A DNA stretch of 64,000 nt from Rhabdophis nuchalis (Eukaryota > Chordata > Lepidosauria > Squamata > Natricidae): contig CM077648.1 in assembly GCA_039707465.1 (NCBI GenBank), positions 17,481,619 to 17,545,618 of the forward strand, in the 5' to 3' direction. Made by a program: the position numbers and the translations under genes. Under the pieces are notes generated by a model. That model searched no databases. It was not told where the DNA came from and saw only the letters and a list, made by a program, of their open reading frames with translations. Positions within the stretch are counted from its first letter, which is position 1. Every line of letters starts with the position of its first letter. Below are positions 11,675-23,800 of the stretch, piece after piece.

Positions 11675-12165
11675 TAGATAAAGATTTTCTTTCTGATAAA
11701 TTGCCTCCATCAGCACCAAAGCCATTTGGAGTGGGGGATATATTAAATGTTGATTCTATATTGAACTGCATTCTTCTCAATTACATATGCAGTAACATAT
11801 TTGTATTCCCATGGGGAATTTTATTTAAGTATTTATTTATTTGGCTTCTGGTTTATTTTTGTAAGTTTGCAGGATTTTTTATTTTAGTTTATGTCTGGAT
11901 ATTAGGTAGATAAAATTAAAAACAAACAAACAACAGCAGTTCTTTTCGCAGTAGGCAATGGAGGGGAAGAAGGAGTGATTTCCTGCATTTGTTAGTTTTG
12001 TGTCAGAAGAATTAATGCAACCTGTTGTTGCCATATATTAAAATGCTTTGGAAAATGATGATTTCCTCCTCATGCACAGACTCTTAGACATCTAGAAGTG
12101 GCAAGTTGCGTTTATTATGAACGGGAGAAAAGAAAGCAGTCTTACAGTTGTTCCCTCCATAATCT
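11675..12165. other. Unassigned AT-rich stretch
   Basis: No recognised element. A 113-codon frame runs in from the mariner-like repeat and has no domain. Confidence 0.45.
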
Positions 12166-12660
12166 ATAGAATAGAACAGAACAGAACAGAACAGAACAGA
12201 ACAGAATAGAATAGAATAGAATAGAATAGAATTCTTTATTGACTAAGCGTGATTGGACACACAAGGAATTTGTCTTTGGTGCATATGCTCTCAGTGTACA
12301 TAAGGAGAATAAAATACATTCATCAAGAAGAAAAAGATACAACACTTAGTGATAGTCATAGGTTACTAATAAGCTATTTATTAGTAAACAAATAAAACAG
12401 TATAAATTGAAAGATATAAGCAACATGGTTATAGTCATAAATGGGAAGAGATAGATACTAGCAAGGAAAAGAATAATAATAGTAGTCTTAGCAAATACAG
12501 TCTTAGCAAATTATTTGACATTAGTTGTTAAGCAGAGTGATAGCATTTGGGGGAAAAACTTTTGCCTCTACAGAACTCTGTAAAGGTATGAGTTGATAAG
12601 TGAGGAAGTCGCGAATGAGATTAGGAAGAATAATCAGAGAGGCTAATCCAAGATTGCAAG
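12166..12660 (-). mobile_element. LINE 3' end with (AATAG)n/(AACAG)n tail
   Basis: On the minus strand the segment ends ...ccttgtgtgtccaatc, then caataaagaattctattct and a pentamer tail (12169-12232). The upstream part contains a degraded end of a reverse transcriptase (a pattern like FPPNAITLLNN). A shorter copy lies at 20754. It is a CR1-related LINE by appearance; the exact clade is uncertain. Confidence 0.7.
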
Positions 12661-12912
12661 AAAAAAGAAATGATTAAATGAATAGCTTTAGCCTGCCCTA
12701 CTTAATTCCCATTTTATTACACAGCAATTATGCATTTCTTCTCAGAGCTCCTGAGCCCATTGTGGTTGTTTGTAGAGACAGTTTTTCCAAATATTTAAGC
12801 AGCTGCATGCTTTATCCATGTCAAGGCAGGGCAGTTACCCAGTAAATTCCAGGTGTACCCAGGACTGCAAAGATAAATGAGGCTAGGTCTAATATAAAAT
12901 TGGACAGCAATA

Positions 12913-13295
12913 TAGATAGACCTTAACTTACATACTTTACTTTAGTGAACTGTTCAAAGTTACAACGGCACTAATGACTTATGAACATTTTTCATACTTA
13001 CTACCGTTGTGGCCTCCCCATGGTCACGTGATTGAAATTCAGATGCTTGGCAATTGACTCGTATTTATGATGGTTGCAGTGTCACAGGGGTCCCTTCTAC
13101 GACCTTCTGACAAGCAAAGTCAATGGGGAAGCCAGATTCACTTACCAACTGTGTTCCTAACTTAACCATTACAGTGATTCGCTGAACAACTGTGTGAAAA
13201 ATGGCCGCAAAGTGGGGCAAACCTCAGTTCACCAATGTCTCACTCAGCAACAGAAAATCTGGGCTCAATTGTGGTCATACATTGAAGACTACCTG
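12913..13295 (+). mobile_element. MITE family F, near full length
   Basis: From TAGATAGACCTTAACTTAC to GAAGACTACCTG with the full family body, including tctgacaagcaaagtcaatg. It is the best-preserved uninterrupted copy in the window, about 383 bp, without coding capacity. Confidence 0.82.
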
Positions 13296-13703
13296 GTATA
13301 CCAAAGCAAGTAATGCCACACAGAACATGGAACAGAATATGTTCTGCCCCCAGAGATCGTGCCCATGCAATCCTCAAACCAAATTACAAACATTTCTAAT
13401 AACAGTACTCATTTAAAAAAAAAAAACCTGAAATCTTAAACAGAAAGAAGACGCAGAATATTATCAACCACGGACTTTATTTTACCAGTGGTTGGAAAAA
13501 AAGGGGAGATTAAGAATGTAATCTGTATTATTAAGCAAATTGAACAACCCACACAACATGATTTTAATTAAGCACTAACAAAATGTAATCAACAGAAAAT
13601 CAATAAAATATTTTTTTTAAAAACCCTGAAATCTTTGGCTAATTATTAAGTAAGTGATGAGGATTGTGAGCTACTTTTTTATTTGTTTGGTATTCAGCTA
13701 GTG
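13296..13703. other. Unassigned AT-rich stretch
   Basis: Contains A runs and no recognised element or gene. Confidence 0.5.
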
Positions 13704-14079
13704 CAGGGATCCCCAACCTGTGGGGATAGCCTATTCACAACGGCCTGTGTGAGTAGCCACCTGGTATGTGCACTTGTGCAAGCATCACGGGGGCTCAGGG
13801 CCCTACTCGAGTGAGCATCTTGGGTGCTTGTGGCCCCACCCACACGAGCACTCGGGGCCTCACTTGTACAAGAGTTGTGGGCATTTGTGACCCCACTCGT
13901 ATAAGTGTCATAGGCGCTCATAGTGTGAACATCACAGGGGCTCTCGCCTCCACTTGCGTGAGCAATAGGTACTCGCGTACATGCACGCACGCGGACCTGC
14001 CCCTCCCACAGAACCATCCCCTTTCCCCTCTCCCCTCCCCTGCTCCGGGCTGACAACCCAGAAAGGTTGAGGAACTCTA
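13704..14079 (+). mobile_element. hAT family C, degraded
   Basis: Ends CAGGGATCCCCAACCTG and GGTTGAGGAACTCTA match the family at 33312. The interior is a degenerate tandem of about 30-38 bp rich in cactcg and gtgagc, which creates open frames on both strands. No target duplication is legible. Confidence 0.65.
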
Positions 14080-15040
14080 CTGCGTAAGAAATATGGAAGC
14101 CCGTGGTTCAGAAGCAAGTTGCAAACTCAGGCATTGGTGGAGTGACCATTTGATCATTCAGAGTTCCAACTCAAGTTTTGAACTAATCAGATACCAAAAT
14201 GTTGTTTTAAAGCATCTGCTTCTAGGTTGCATACTGCAGTTGGCTTTTGAATGGCACGTCAGGAGGAGACTCAAAGCACGATGTCACCATGTTTACTTTG
14301 ATTTAAAACAATTTGATTTAATCTGGTTAATAAAGTGATCCCTGATATATTGGATAATTTCTGTCATGCTCAAAGTTAAACAGTGGTAGCAACCTTTGGA
14401 GCATTTCTGCAGGATACACTCACGATTTGAGACTTGCAAGTTAGGCTTTGAAGGCACCTGAGGAGGACCTCATGGTGATGTGGAAAGGAGGAGAAGAGAG
14501 AGGAACGAATACATCACAAGTACTTTTTGACAATACATTAAAAGGCTCCACATTTGCATATTTTAAATATTCATTATGTAAAGGCTGTGGCGCCTGTGGT
14601 TTTCAATTGCCTTTCTAAGCAGTGGTCAAAATGACAATCTGTTTAAACAAACTGGCATTAAAGATAGGTTTTGCCATATGTCACACATTTGTCACTCCAT
14701 CTGCTAGGTAATAAAGGAAGCAAAAACTCAGCCTGACCGGGCTCCCTTGGGTGATCTTGTCGACTTTGCAACAACAAATACCTTCTTTAACCCATTTTAT
14801 TTACTTCAGGATCTATTCAGCTATGGCTTTCACACAGCGTACAGTGGATTAACGGGAAGCCAGGCTGCAAGCATGGAAACTGTAATTGTTCTCTTTCATT
14901 ATTTTTTCATTTGTACCATGCATTTGGTGGTAAAGGAACATGGATTGCTTAGCAAGAGCTGTTAAATACAGGAATGTTGAACCTTTCATGGTCCTGGATA
15001 GAGAGCCATAGGAAACGCCAGTAAGGTCAGATAAAGAGCA
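14080..15040. other. Long non-repetitive stretch
   Basis: No interspersed repeat recognised. The frame at 14747-14965 has no domain. It could hold conserved non-coding DNA but I cannot support it. Confidence 0.4.
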
Positions 15041-15048
15041 GTATTCTC

Positions 15049-15530
15049 CAGAGGTGTTATCACTGGTGGGTTCCGGATTTTTTTACAGGGCGGTTTGCTC
15101 AGGGACATGCTTTGGATGTGGGCGAGCTTGATGCATCCTATGCACACATCCGCAGTAGTGAAAAAAATGCTTCTACACCTGCGCAGAAGCAGAAACCAAG
15201 ATGGCAGTGCCTATGGCAGCCCCAATAAAACTGGTTCGGAGGTGTGAGTGGCCAAATTATTACCTACTCAGGCGAACTGATCTGAACCGGTAGGAACCCA
15301 CCTCTGGGTGGTATTCAGCTGGTTCAAACCGGTTCGCCCAAACCGATAGCAGAAATCGTGGGTGGGCTCATCCTGGCTCTATGCCGTCCTATTTAGTCAT
15401 GTTTTTTAGCCGTGCACATGTGTGCAAGCCACGCACAATCAAAGAGTATGCGCGGAAGGCTGAGCACATGCGTGGATAAGGCACACTCATATTTGCGAAC
15501 TGGAAGGGAAAGTAAGTGAATATCACCCTG
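15049..15530 (+). mobile_element. hAT family B, split within its own terminal repeat
   Basis: Starts CAGAGGTGTTAT and ends GAATATCACCCTG. Outer flanks gtattctc and gtatcctc agree at 7 of 8. Another family B element interrupts it after only 12 bases, and its sequence resumes as ggtggtattcagctgg. Confidence 0.85.
15061..15306 (+). mobile_element. hAT family B nested in a family B terminal repeat
   Basis: Ends CACTGGTGGGTTCC and GGAACCCACCTCTG. The flanks ggtgttat and ggtggtat (7 of 8) are themselves the terminal repeat bases of the outer element. Confidence 0.85.
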
Positions 15531-15538
15531 GTATCCTC

Positions 15539-16280
15539 CCTTTACTGATTATTTTCAATTATATGATATTCCTAAAGGGGGAATGAACAATTCTCCAGTT
15601 ACATGAACCAGTTGCTTGCAATGGCGATGAGATGAATAGGATTCGGAACACTATTTCACCAGAAATGAGTTTATGAACATTTCAAATGTAGGATTTCAAA
15701 TGAAAGAGTAATTGGGGCAGGTGAAAGGCATATCTTTATTGATTACGCTAAGGGCCACTTTAACTTTTGAAAATGGGTACTCCAGGCTACTTCCTGTTCA
15801 CATTATCTTAAAAATAGGCCACTCTCATTCGGTGGAATGTGATAATTTACCTGAAGGACACTCAGCAAATTAATAGGACATAACGTCTTGCTACTTAAAG
15901 GCACATACAATTGTCTAAACTATGAGAAAGTTGTATAGGTACTAATTATTTGAAGGACCTCTTAATCATACTCCAAAAGAGCTCTACTTTCCTTACTATT
16001 TCTCTAGGTTTTTTCCTTTCTTCAGCTTTATTTTCTTTGCGATTCTCCCGCCTTTCAATTTACTAAGGATCACTCCTATTACTATCACTTTGGGTATACC
16101 TTTTGACCTTTTGCTCTATTGTTTGTTTTAGTACCACTTCAGTATTTCCTATTTATTGCAGAGTAAATATACTTAGCAGGCTGCCAGTTTCAATCATATT
16201 TATTAAGGAATACATCCATTAAATGTAGGGGAATTCACCTTACATAGGTTTATCTTGCATAATGCACAAACAGAGATGAC
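15539..16280. other. Unassigned AT-rich stretch
   Basis: No recognised element or gene. Confidence 0.5.
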
Positions 16281-16281
16281 C

Positions 16282-16304
16282 TTTTGTTGTTGTTGTTGTT
16301 GAGA
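16282..16304. repeat. (TTG)n microsatellite
   Basis: About seven TTG units. Confidence 0.9.
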
Positions 16305-16360
16305 AACCACCTACATATATAATAGAGTGATAATTAATTTGTGTGGGGAAGTTTTAACAA

Positions 16361-16795
16361 TTGCAATGTTGTTATTGTTGCGAAATCGTGTCTGATCCAT
16401 CACAACCTCATGGACAACGTTCTTCCAAGCCTTCCATCCTCTGGAGTCCATTTAAACTCACGCCTACTGCTTCGGTGACTCCATCCAGCCACCTCATCTC
16501 TGTCATCTCCTTCTTCTTTTGCCCTCAATCTTTCCCAGCATGAGGATCTTCTCCAGTGAGTCCTTCCTTCTCATTAGGTGGCCAAAGTATTTGAGTCTCA
16601 TCTTCAGGATCTGGCCTTCTGAAGAGCAGTCAGGGTTGATCTCCTCTAGGACTGACCAGTTAGATCACCTTGCAGGAGTCTTCTCCATCACCATAGTTCA
16701 AAGGCCTCAATTCTTTGGCGCTCAGCATTCCTTATGGTCCAACTTTCACAGCCATACATTGCAACTGGGAAAACCATAGTACAACTGCAATAGTA
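16361..16795 (-). pseudogene. BovB (RTE) LINE reverse transcriptase C-terminal remnant
   Basis: The minus-strand translation, with frame breaks, gives the BovB signature LKYFGHLMRRKDSLEKILML, followed by a GKIEGKRRRRWQR-like basic run and MDQTR near the end. This matches the known C-terminus of the RTE-BovB polyprotein, downstream of the catalytic domain. Only about 430 bp remain, with stop codons, so it is a dead 5'-truncated copy. BovB elements are known from squamates and ruminants and are associated with horizontal transfer. They supply the machinery thought to move Sauria SINEs. Confidence 0.88.
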
Positions 16796-17965
16796 GCAAA
16801 CTTTTTTTCTTATTTAAATTTGACATGCAAGTCTTTTCCAGGTATTAATATATCAATATAGTAGGAGCTACAATAGTTGGTGCTAGAAAACAGTTTTCCA
16901 AAAGTGGAAAGAGGCCCCTATGAAAAGGATTGGCTGGACGTTGCTCTCGTTCTGTCCTCTGCTAACAACTGGCCCATTCAGTATTGGTTGTCTGTTCTCA
17001 CTCAGTTCTGAACGCAGCACAATTCAATTAGATGAACAAGTGAAGTTTGATTGGATCTTGTAGTTTATAGTGCACCAATGTTGTTTTAGCTAGCAATCAA
17101 TATAGTTTTAATATGGTACATTCTTTGTTTAAGCCTGGCCTTTTACAAAACTTGGTTTTATCAGTTGTTTTGCGTCTAAATACAAATTGGGAAGATAAAG
17201 TGAAATCTTTAGAAATGTCAACTGGATGATTGATGATGATGATTCAAAATGAACTTATACTGTTTTGGAATAAAAGGAGGGACCAACTCTGAGTTTTCCA
17301 ATGCTATGATTCCTATGAGTGAGAGAGATTCCCATGGGTGAATGTCAAGAAAACAATTGACATGATTTCTTTTATTTCTTTTAATGGCTAAGTCCATGTG
17401 GATAAAATCCTTTGATGATTCATCCACTTCTGGAATGCTGTTATGGTAGTCTAAGGGTTTTCAGATAATTCTACTTCCAGGTTGCTTCACATCTTCCTGT
17501 CCATTTTATCTTGCTCCTTAAAACAAAATAGCAAGAAAATGAATATGCGGTTTTGTTACCAACTGGCATAATAATGCATTTTATGTTTGCATGTTATTAT
17601 AATGTGCATATTGTATTTCAATATGAATTTTAATAGCTAAACTGCAATAGAAAATTTGTGAAATTTCAGTCAGGTGGAAAATTGCATTCGGTTTCACACA
17701 TTCACGGAAGAGTGTTGTCATTTCACTTTCAAAAGCATCACAAACAAAATTCATAAGCATCTATAAAGACAAACGAATGACCCATTGGGATCCCCATATC
17801 AAAACAACTTAGCTTATATGTGACCAGAACTGGAAAATAACATTTAACACAGCACAGTATGGCTTAAGCAAAATGGTTTGGTTGAGATCTGAATATGTGG
17901 GATAGATGGCAGGGGTCACACTGAAATATAATTTTATCATATTTTATCTATATCTTAAATTATTG
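16796..17965. other. Long AT-rich stretch without recognised features
   Basis: No gene, tandem repeat or element recognised. The 69-codon minus frame at 17218-17427 lacks any known domain. Confidence 0.45.
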
Positions 17966-17966
17966 T

Positions 17967-18075
17967 ATTCTATTCCAATTCCATTTTAGATTGTATTTTA
18001 TTCCAATTCAATTTAAAATCATATTTTATTCCAATTCCATTTTAAATTGTATTTTATCCAATTCCATTTTATATG
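17967..18075. repeat. 28-bp degenerate tandem repeat, about 3.5 units
   Basis: The unit tattttattccaattccat, followed by tttaaattg, repeats with substitutions. The following ggcccaaagggtaatcaata with aataaagac could be a LINE 3' end, but I cannot assign it. Confidence 0.75.
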
Positions 18076-18355
18076 GCTTTTATCAAATTGTAGTAATAAT
18101 TTGTTTCTGGAACTTTGCACTTTAATATGGCCCAAAGGGTAATCAATAAAGACTCAATGTCAATATAATGTGTGGTCACACGTGGTCATAGCATCATTTT
18201 ATCATTTCCATTCTACCTTTCAGGATATTTATCCAGATTCAACCTCCCATATAGAATAGGTTGTTATAATTTAGATTTTGCTAACTTATCCCCCTGTAGC
18301 TAGTAGAAAGTAGAATTTAATCAACATTTCAAACCCCATGTTTTCAAGCCCCATA

Positions 18356-18677
18356 AATAAAGGTTCCCCTTGCACATATGTGCTAGTCATTCCCGACTCT
18401 AGGGGGCGATGCTCATCTCCATTTCAAAGCTGAAGAGCTAGCACTGTCTGAAGACATCTCCGTGGTCATGTGGCCAGCATGACTAAATGCCAAAGGCGCA
18501 CAGAATGCTGTTACCTTCCCACCAAAGCTGGTCCCTATTTTTCTATTTGCATTTTTACATGCTTTCGAACTGCTAGGTTGGCAGAAGCTGGGACAAGTAA
18601 CGGGAGCTCACTCCATTACACAGCACTAGGGATTCGATTGACAAGCTCAGCGCCTTAACCCTGAGCCACCGCGTCCC
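18356..18677 (-). mobile_element. Full-length Sauria-type SINE with target duplication
   Basis: Both sides carry the perfect 15-bp repeat ttttcaagccccata (18341-18355 and 18678-18692). On the minus strand the head ggacgcggtggctcagggtt is the tRNA-like A-box region. The body follows, and the element ends in a single accttt unit. It is a near-intact retroposed copy of about 322 bp. Confidence 0.93.
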
Positions 18678-18692
18678 TTTTCAAGCCCCATA

Positions 18693-19331
18693 TACAGGGG
18701 TAAATCACAATATTGTATCCCTTTGTTTAAAATATCTTTGCTACAGTATTCCAAGATACTTTCCTTATCTTTCCTCATTATTTTTCAATGGCTCATTGTC
18801 ATGGAAACAACATTCATTGTTTTGGCATTTCTGTAAAAAGTAGGGGTGGTTTTATTTCTGATTAGTTGGATTCTCTTGTGCTAGATTTCAAACCTAGCCA
18901 CATTCAGTAGGTGGCAAATTTTGTTGGCATCCACTTTCTTGGACTCAATAAGAATATATATTGTGGTGTCAAGTGGTTGTGTTAATGCATGACTCAGCAT
19001 TTTAAAACAGATGAAACTCTGAAAGTCTTATCTGAGATTGTCTTTGAGCAAAATTCCTTCAGTCTTTGATCAAGTTAATATGCTGAACTTCATAAAATTG
19101 TTATACTCTATGACTTGGTATATTACTGAAGATATTAAAGCAGAATATTATAAGGAAAATGTCTGTTACTGTACATAGAAGAGAATTCATAAATATTCAG
19201 TAACGGTCAACATGTTGCGACATAGACATAGAACAGAATAGTAACACATTAATAAGTAACAGGAAAAGGACTGATTTAAAAAAAAAGGTTTTTCTAAATA
19301 TACAAATCTATACTTATTCTTATTCTGCAGT
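18693..19331. other. Unassigned AT-rich stretch
   Basis: No recognised element or gene. Confidence 0.5.
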
Positions 19332-19339
19332 GCTATAAT

Positions 19340-19582
19340 CAGTCGTGGGTTCCCACCGGTTTGAGCCGGTTCGGCCGAACCGGTAGTGGTTTGGTGGCCT
19401 GGGTCACTGGAACCGGTAGCGACCCACGTCTGCCACGCCCCCAAACCAGTTCTCCGGGCGACACCGTAGGCACCGTCATCTTATTTTTCGCTTCTGCCCA
19501 TGTGCAAAACATTTTTTATTGCACTGTACATGTGCGTGCATATAAGCGAACCATCAGTGATGCTTGCCGGAGCCCACCTATG
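19340..19582 (+). mobile_element. hAT family B
   Basis: Ends CAGTCGTGGGTTCC and GGAGCCCACCTATG. Flanks gctataat and gctgtaat agree at 7 of 8. Only 243 bp, non-coding, with ccggttcggccgaaccgg forming a small internal inverted repeat. Confidence 0.85.
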
Positions 19583-19784
19583 GCTGTAATGCATGATTAG
19601 ATATAGAATAAAATGTATCCTTTCTATGGATAAATGGGATGATACACAGTAATGAATGTCTTCCTCTACCATTAATACCATGATAAGATGAAGGTCTGAA
19701 GAGAATGGAATCAGTTGTATCTCAAGTTTCCTCCTCCTCTAAGCATGTTCCTGGACTCTCTGTAAAAATACATTAGCCTTAGAG

Positions 19785-20159
19785 CAGGGGTGTCAAACTC
19801 AAGGCCCGGGGCCCTGATCCGGCCTCCAGAATGCTTAGAACTTGCCCACAGGGCTGCCCTGGAACCTGCGAAGGACCGGCCTGCAATAGCTCTGCCAGCA
19901 AAAATGGAGCTCGGAAGGGCCACTTGTGGTCCTCCCAAGCTGCATTTTTGCTGGCAGAGGGTTGCAGGAGGCCATCACAGCTGAAAACAGAGCTTGAGAG
20001 CCCATTTTCACTGGCAGAGCGCTTGGGCCTCCCCAGGCACCCCCGACACAAATGATATTGAGCTGGCCATGCCAACCCTGGCCACACACACCGCCGGCCC
20101 CCTCACAGTCAAACACAACCCTGATGTGGCCCTCAGTGAAATCAAGTTTGACACCCCTG
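19785..20159 (+). mobile_element. hAT family A
   Basis: Ends CAGGGGTGTCAAACTC and AAGTTTGACACCCCTG, flanked by ccttagag and tcttatag (6 of 8, central TA). It is uninterrupted, 375 bp, and the best template for the family. All overlapping open frames are spurious. Confidence 0.9.
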
Positions 20160-20167
20160 TCTTATAG

Positions 20168-20753
20168 TTAACACCTCAATAAGAGATATTGAAAGAAATA
20201 TTTGCTTTGTTTTTTCCCCTTCATAGAAACTCCCCATAGCAATTTCATATTAACAGCAATTCATGTACATTGAGATTAGCCCAACCTGTGTGCTGGTCAT
20301 CAGCTGCAATCATATTTCATCCCTGGCTTTGAATTTTTAAGCTTAATGGTGGGTTTATCTAACGGCACCAAAGCTGTATTTACTGTATTTACTGTGTCAT
20401 TGTCTACTGACAGTTTTATGAGTATAATTGATTAGAGCATCTTGATGCATTTGTTTCTTTTATTTTCCCTTATAATTAAATGATGGCTTTGCCAAAAACC
20501 GTCGTAATTTTAATCATGGTTCTTTTATGTGTGTTTTAATTATACTTTTTTTTTAAATCTACAAAACCTACTCTTCATTGTTTCATGGGTCATGGTTCAC
20601 AAAATCATTTTTTACGTTGGTTGAGATGAGAAATTGAGGCAAAGCTCTATGTAGCTACAAAATGATCTCATTAAAAAAAAACTGATTTGCTTTAAAATTA
20701 GCAATAATTATCAACCAAGCTTCAAAATATGTGTTATTTAAGTATTTATTTAT
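20168..20753. other. Unassigned AT-rich stretch
   Basis: No recognised element or gene. Confidence 0.5.
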
Positions 20754-20850
20754 ATAGAATAGAATAGAATAGAATAGAATAGAATAGAATTCTTTATTGG
20801 CCAAGTGTGATTTGACACACAAGGAATTTGTGTGTTTAAATGTATACACT
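20754..20850 (-). mobile_element. LINE 3' terminus with (AATAG)n tail
   Basis: A short copy of the element at 12166: the AATAG tail, then attctttattggccaagtgt and acacacaaggaatttg. Only the last 60 bp or so of the LINE remain. Confidence 0.8.
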
Positions 20851-21426
20851 GCCTATCTCACCTAAATGACTCTGGGCTCTTTACAATATATGCAGAACAG
20901 GTACTTTTATTCTTGCCATGGAAATTTTGGACTCAGTTGTGGTCATAAGACGAGGATTATCTGTATTAGTTTCCTTGATTGCTCCCTTAGTTGAGAAGTT
21001 TAGCATTCTTTGCTCACGACTTTTTCATTCTTATCATGCTCTCCGTATTTATAATTTCAAATAGTTTTCTTCATACAAAGGTCAATGTGCCATACATTAT
21101 GCCACTCAGAAAGACATTTTCCATCCATCTGTTAATTCTGCTATCTGAGGAAAGTATAGTGTTTGTTTCAAGAACCGGTTTCTTTGTTTCACTGTCTCTA
21201 TCTGGAAATTATATCTTTTCCCCCCCAGTTCATTTATACTTTATGAATACAAAGTTCACCTAGAAATGAAATGATGTTGCATTAGTAAATGTAATGTGTT
21301 ATTTCTCTTCGTTATTATTAAAAATGAGGTTTCTATTTCTACAGATGATTAATATCCAAATTATCTGCAATCAGATTTGATGAGGTTTCCAATTAAATTT
21401 TTGTAATGTTCCAGATATGTATCTTA
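20851..21426. other. Unassigned AT-rich stretch
   Basis: An open frame at 20991-21263 has hydrophobic content but no domain or splice context that I recognise. Confidence 0.45.
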
Positions 21427-21596
21427 TGCCTTTCCTTTCCTTTCCTTTCCTTTCCTTCCCTTCCCTTCCCTTCCCTTCCCTTCCCTTCCCTTCCCTTCCT
21501 ATCCTTTCCCTTCCTTTCCCTTCCCTTCCTTTCCCTTCCCTTTCCTTGCTTTTCCTTCCCTTCCCTTCCTCTTCCTTTCCTTTCCCATCCTACATA
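21427..21596. repeat. Polypyrimidine (CCTTT)n/(CCCTT)n tract
   Basis: About 170 bp of almost pure C and T on the plus strand. Mirror-like pyrimidine tracts can adopt triplex (H-DNA) structures. The two Ser/Leu/Pro-rich frames across it are artefacts. Confidence 0.95.
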
Positions 21597-22561
21597 ATCC
21601 TCTACAATTAATTAAGGTTTATTAGAATTATCTTAGTTTCCAAACCTGTGATATCTTCGTTTTCAGGACCTTTCAGGACTGTAAACAAATTCCCATTTTA
21701 TGTTTCTAACGCCTTAAAATGAAAATAAAGTAATATAATAATAATTATGGATAATAATAATTATCTAGCATAATAAGCTGGATAGGATGTTGAGCTTTAG
21801 AATCAGGGCAGGAAATTATATATTTCTTTTCAAAGTCAGAACTATACAGCCAAAACTAGACATGATTTTTGAGTACAAGCCTTGAGTACAAATTCCTGCT
21901 TTATCATGAGCTTTATTGTCAATTATCTCATAAAGCTTGTTCGGTGTCTTGACCTAGCAAACTGAGACTTGTCAATGTTACCTTGTGTGGTCACATTGGC
22001 TTTTGCCTGGAGGCAATTATATAATCAGAGCACCTTTCTGCTTCAGTAGACTGCAGAGGAACCAGTATTATTCTCTAATCCTTAAGAAGGCTTTTAATTT
22101 TAACTAAGAAAAACCACATTCTTGTCGATTACACAAGGTTTTCATCGTGCAATCCTTTCGTTCTTTACTTTGAACTAGAAAAGAACCATTTCTGAGGCAT
22201 CTTAATCGACCTCAAGGCTGACGTGTACGTAAAATCAGATCATCCTATGTAAACCACTCTGAAACATATTGGGAAGGAACTACCTAAAATAAATCGTGTA
22301 AACATGAGCTCTTGAAGTGTTGGGTGTCTTTTTTGGAACCACTCGTTCGATTTTATTACCAGTATATATACTTTCTGTTTTTAGAAAGAGGCAATATTGT
22401 CTCGTAGCTCTCTAGCAAACACAGATATGCTCAGACCTTCATGTCATGTGAACAAGTGGAGAACACACCAGGGAGAGAATGGGGCATGTACAGTTGCAAT
22501 GTTATCACACGCTCTCTCTCATCTTAATTTATTTATGAAGGAATAAGAGAGTTGTACTTGC
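21597..22561. other. Long non-repetitive stretch
   Basis: No interspersed repeat or gene recognised. Confidence 0.45.
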
Positions 22562-22569
22562 ATTGTGCT

Positions 22570-23007
22570 CAGGGGTGGGCTTCAAAATTTGCAGCACTAT
22601 GGCCACACCCACCTACCGTTGCTAGGTGGGTGTGGCCATAGTGGGTGTGGCCTAGTTGGCCTCCTGCACCATGGCCGGGGGGGGCATTTTTCACTCTCCC
22701 CAAGCTCCGGAGTTTTTCCTCAAGCCTCCGGGAGGGCGAAAACTGTTTCCCCCAGGCTCTGGTGGCCCTCATGAGGCAGGAAGCAGGCCCATCTGCAGAC
22801 TTCCAGAACCTCCGGTAGGCCTGTTTCCCCCCTTCCCCGAGCCTCCATGTGGGTCCTGCACTTATTTGGCAGGATGAACAGACCACATGGAGACTTCCGA
22901 GATAGGAGGGGCCAGACAGGGGTGACATTTGTGAGTTTGCCAAACTGGGCATAATCCTAGCTAGAGGATCACCCGAACCCATGCAAACCCCCAACAGCCC
23001 AGCCCTG
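22570..23007 (+). mobile_element. hAT family B, GC-rich subfamily
   Basis: Ends CAGGGGTGGGCTTC and CAGCCCAGCCCTG, with perfect flanks attgtgct on both sides. Near the left end ctatggccacacccacct is inversely repeated at 22619-22638, forming a hairpin. The same subfamily is at 45546. Frames on both strands are not genes. Confidence 0.92.
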
Positions 23008-23015
23008 ATTGTGCT

Positions 23016-23396
23016 TCATATAAGTGCAACTTAGCAGCAAGTTTTAGTTGGTTCCAAATAAGTTTACCCAACTCAGTTCCAGAGGTAGTTAATCAACCAC
23101 TCAGTTCCAGACGTGGTTAGCCAATGAACCACATGTATGAGCATTCAAAGTATATTTACCTTGCAGATCTCCAGATTGAAGATGGGAAGGCTGGACAGAG
23201 TAACTTAATTCATTTACAGGGAATGCATGCCTATCCCTGTTCCCTCCTATTTTCAGCTGTAAACTAATTTCACATGAATGCCCAAACATAACTTAGGTCA
23301 ATAGCAAATCAATTGGCTTGTTCATTTACTAAAAGATGTAAGCCTGCCATGTGTCCATGTGTTTGGTGTGGCTTTAAAAATAAACACACCATTTTG
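23016..23396. other. Unassigned stretch
   Basis: A cactcagttccagangtggtta motif occurs twice at 23073-23120. No gene or element recognised. Confidence 0.4.
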
Positions 23397-23780
23397 ATAG
23401 ATAGACCTTTTGATAGCTGGACCGCAAACAAATAAGAGGAAGTACTTTTTCACCCAGAGGATCACTGGTCTATGGAACTCCCTGCCAGAAGAAGTGGTGA
23501 CAGCTGGCAGCCTCGACACCTTTAAGAAAGGATTAGATGAGTTCATGGAGAACAAGGGTATCCATGGCTATCATTATGGATGCCTAAGGACACCCTCCGG
23601 GTTGGAGAGATAGGCAGGATATTTCTCAATGCCATTTGCAGGGAATCATAAGCAGGTGAAGACATCTGCTTGGGAATACCCTGAAGCAAATGGGGAGCCA
23701 CTGTGTGAGACAGAATGCTGGACTGGATGGGCTGTGGCCTGTTCCAGCAAGGCTGTTCTTATGTTCTTATGTTCTTATTT
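23397..23780 (+). pseudogene. CR1 LINE 3' end, octamer-tailed subfamily
   Basis: The frame at 23410-23613 encodes a CR1 reverse transcriptase C-terminus (ITGLWNSLPEEVVTAGSLDT), intact to its stop. The 3' UTR contains ctggactggatgggctgtgg and ends in three ttatgttc octamers, the CR1 hallmark. The copy is 5'-truncated and lacks the catalytic region. This subfamily differs from the pentamer-tailed CR1s elsewhere in the window. Confidence 0.88.
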
Positions 23781-23800
23781 GAGAAGACTTGATTTCTTAT

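Noticed and set aside
18356..18677. Functional tRNA gene in the SINE head
   Set aside because: The A and B box regions are part of a SINE with body, tail and target duplication; the cloverleaf is not kept.
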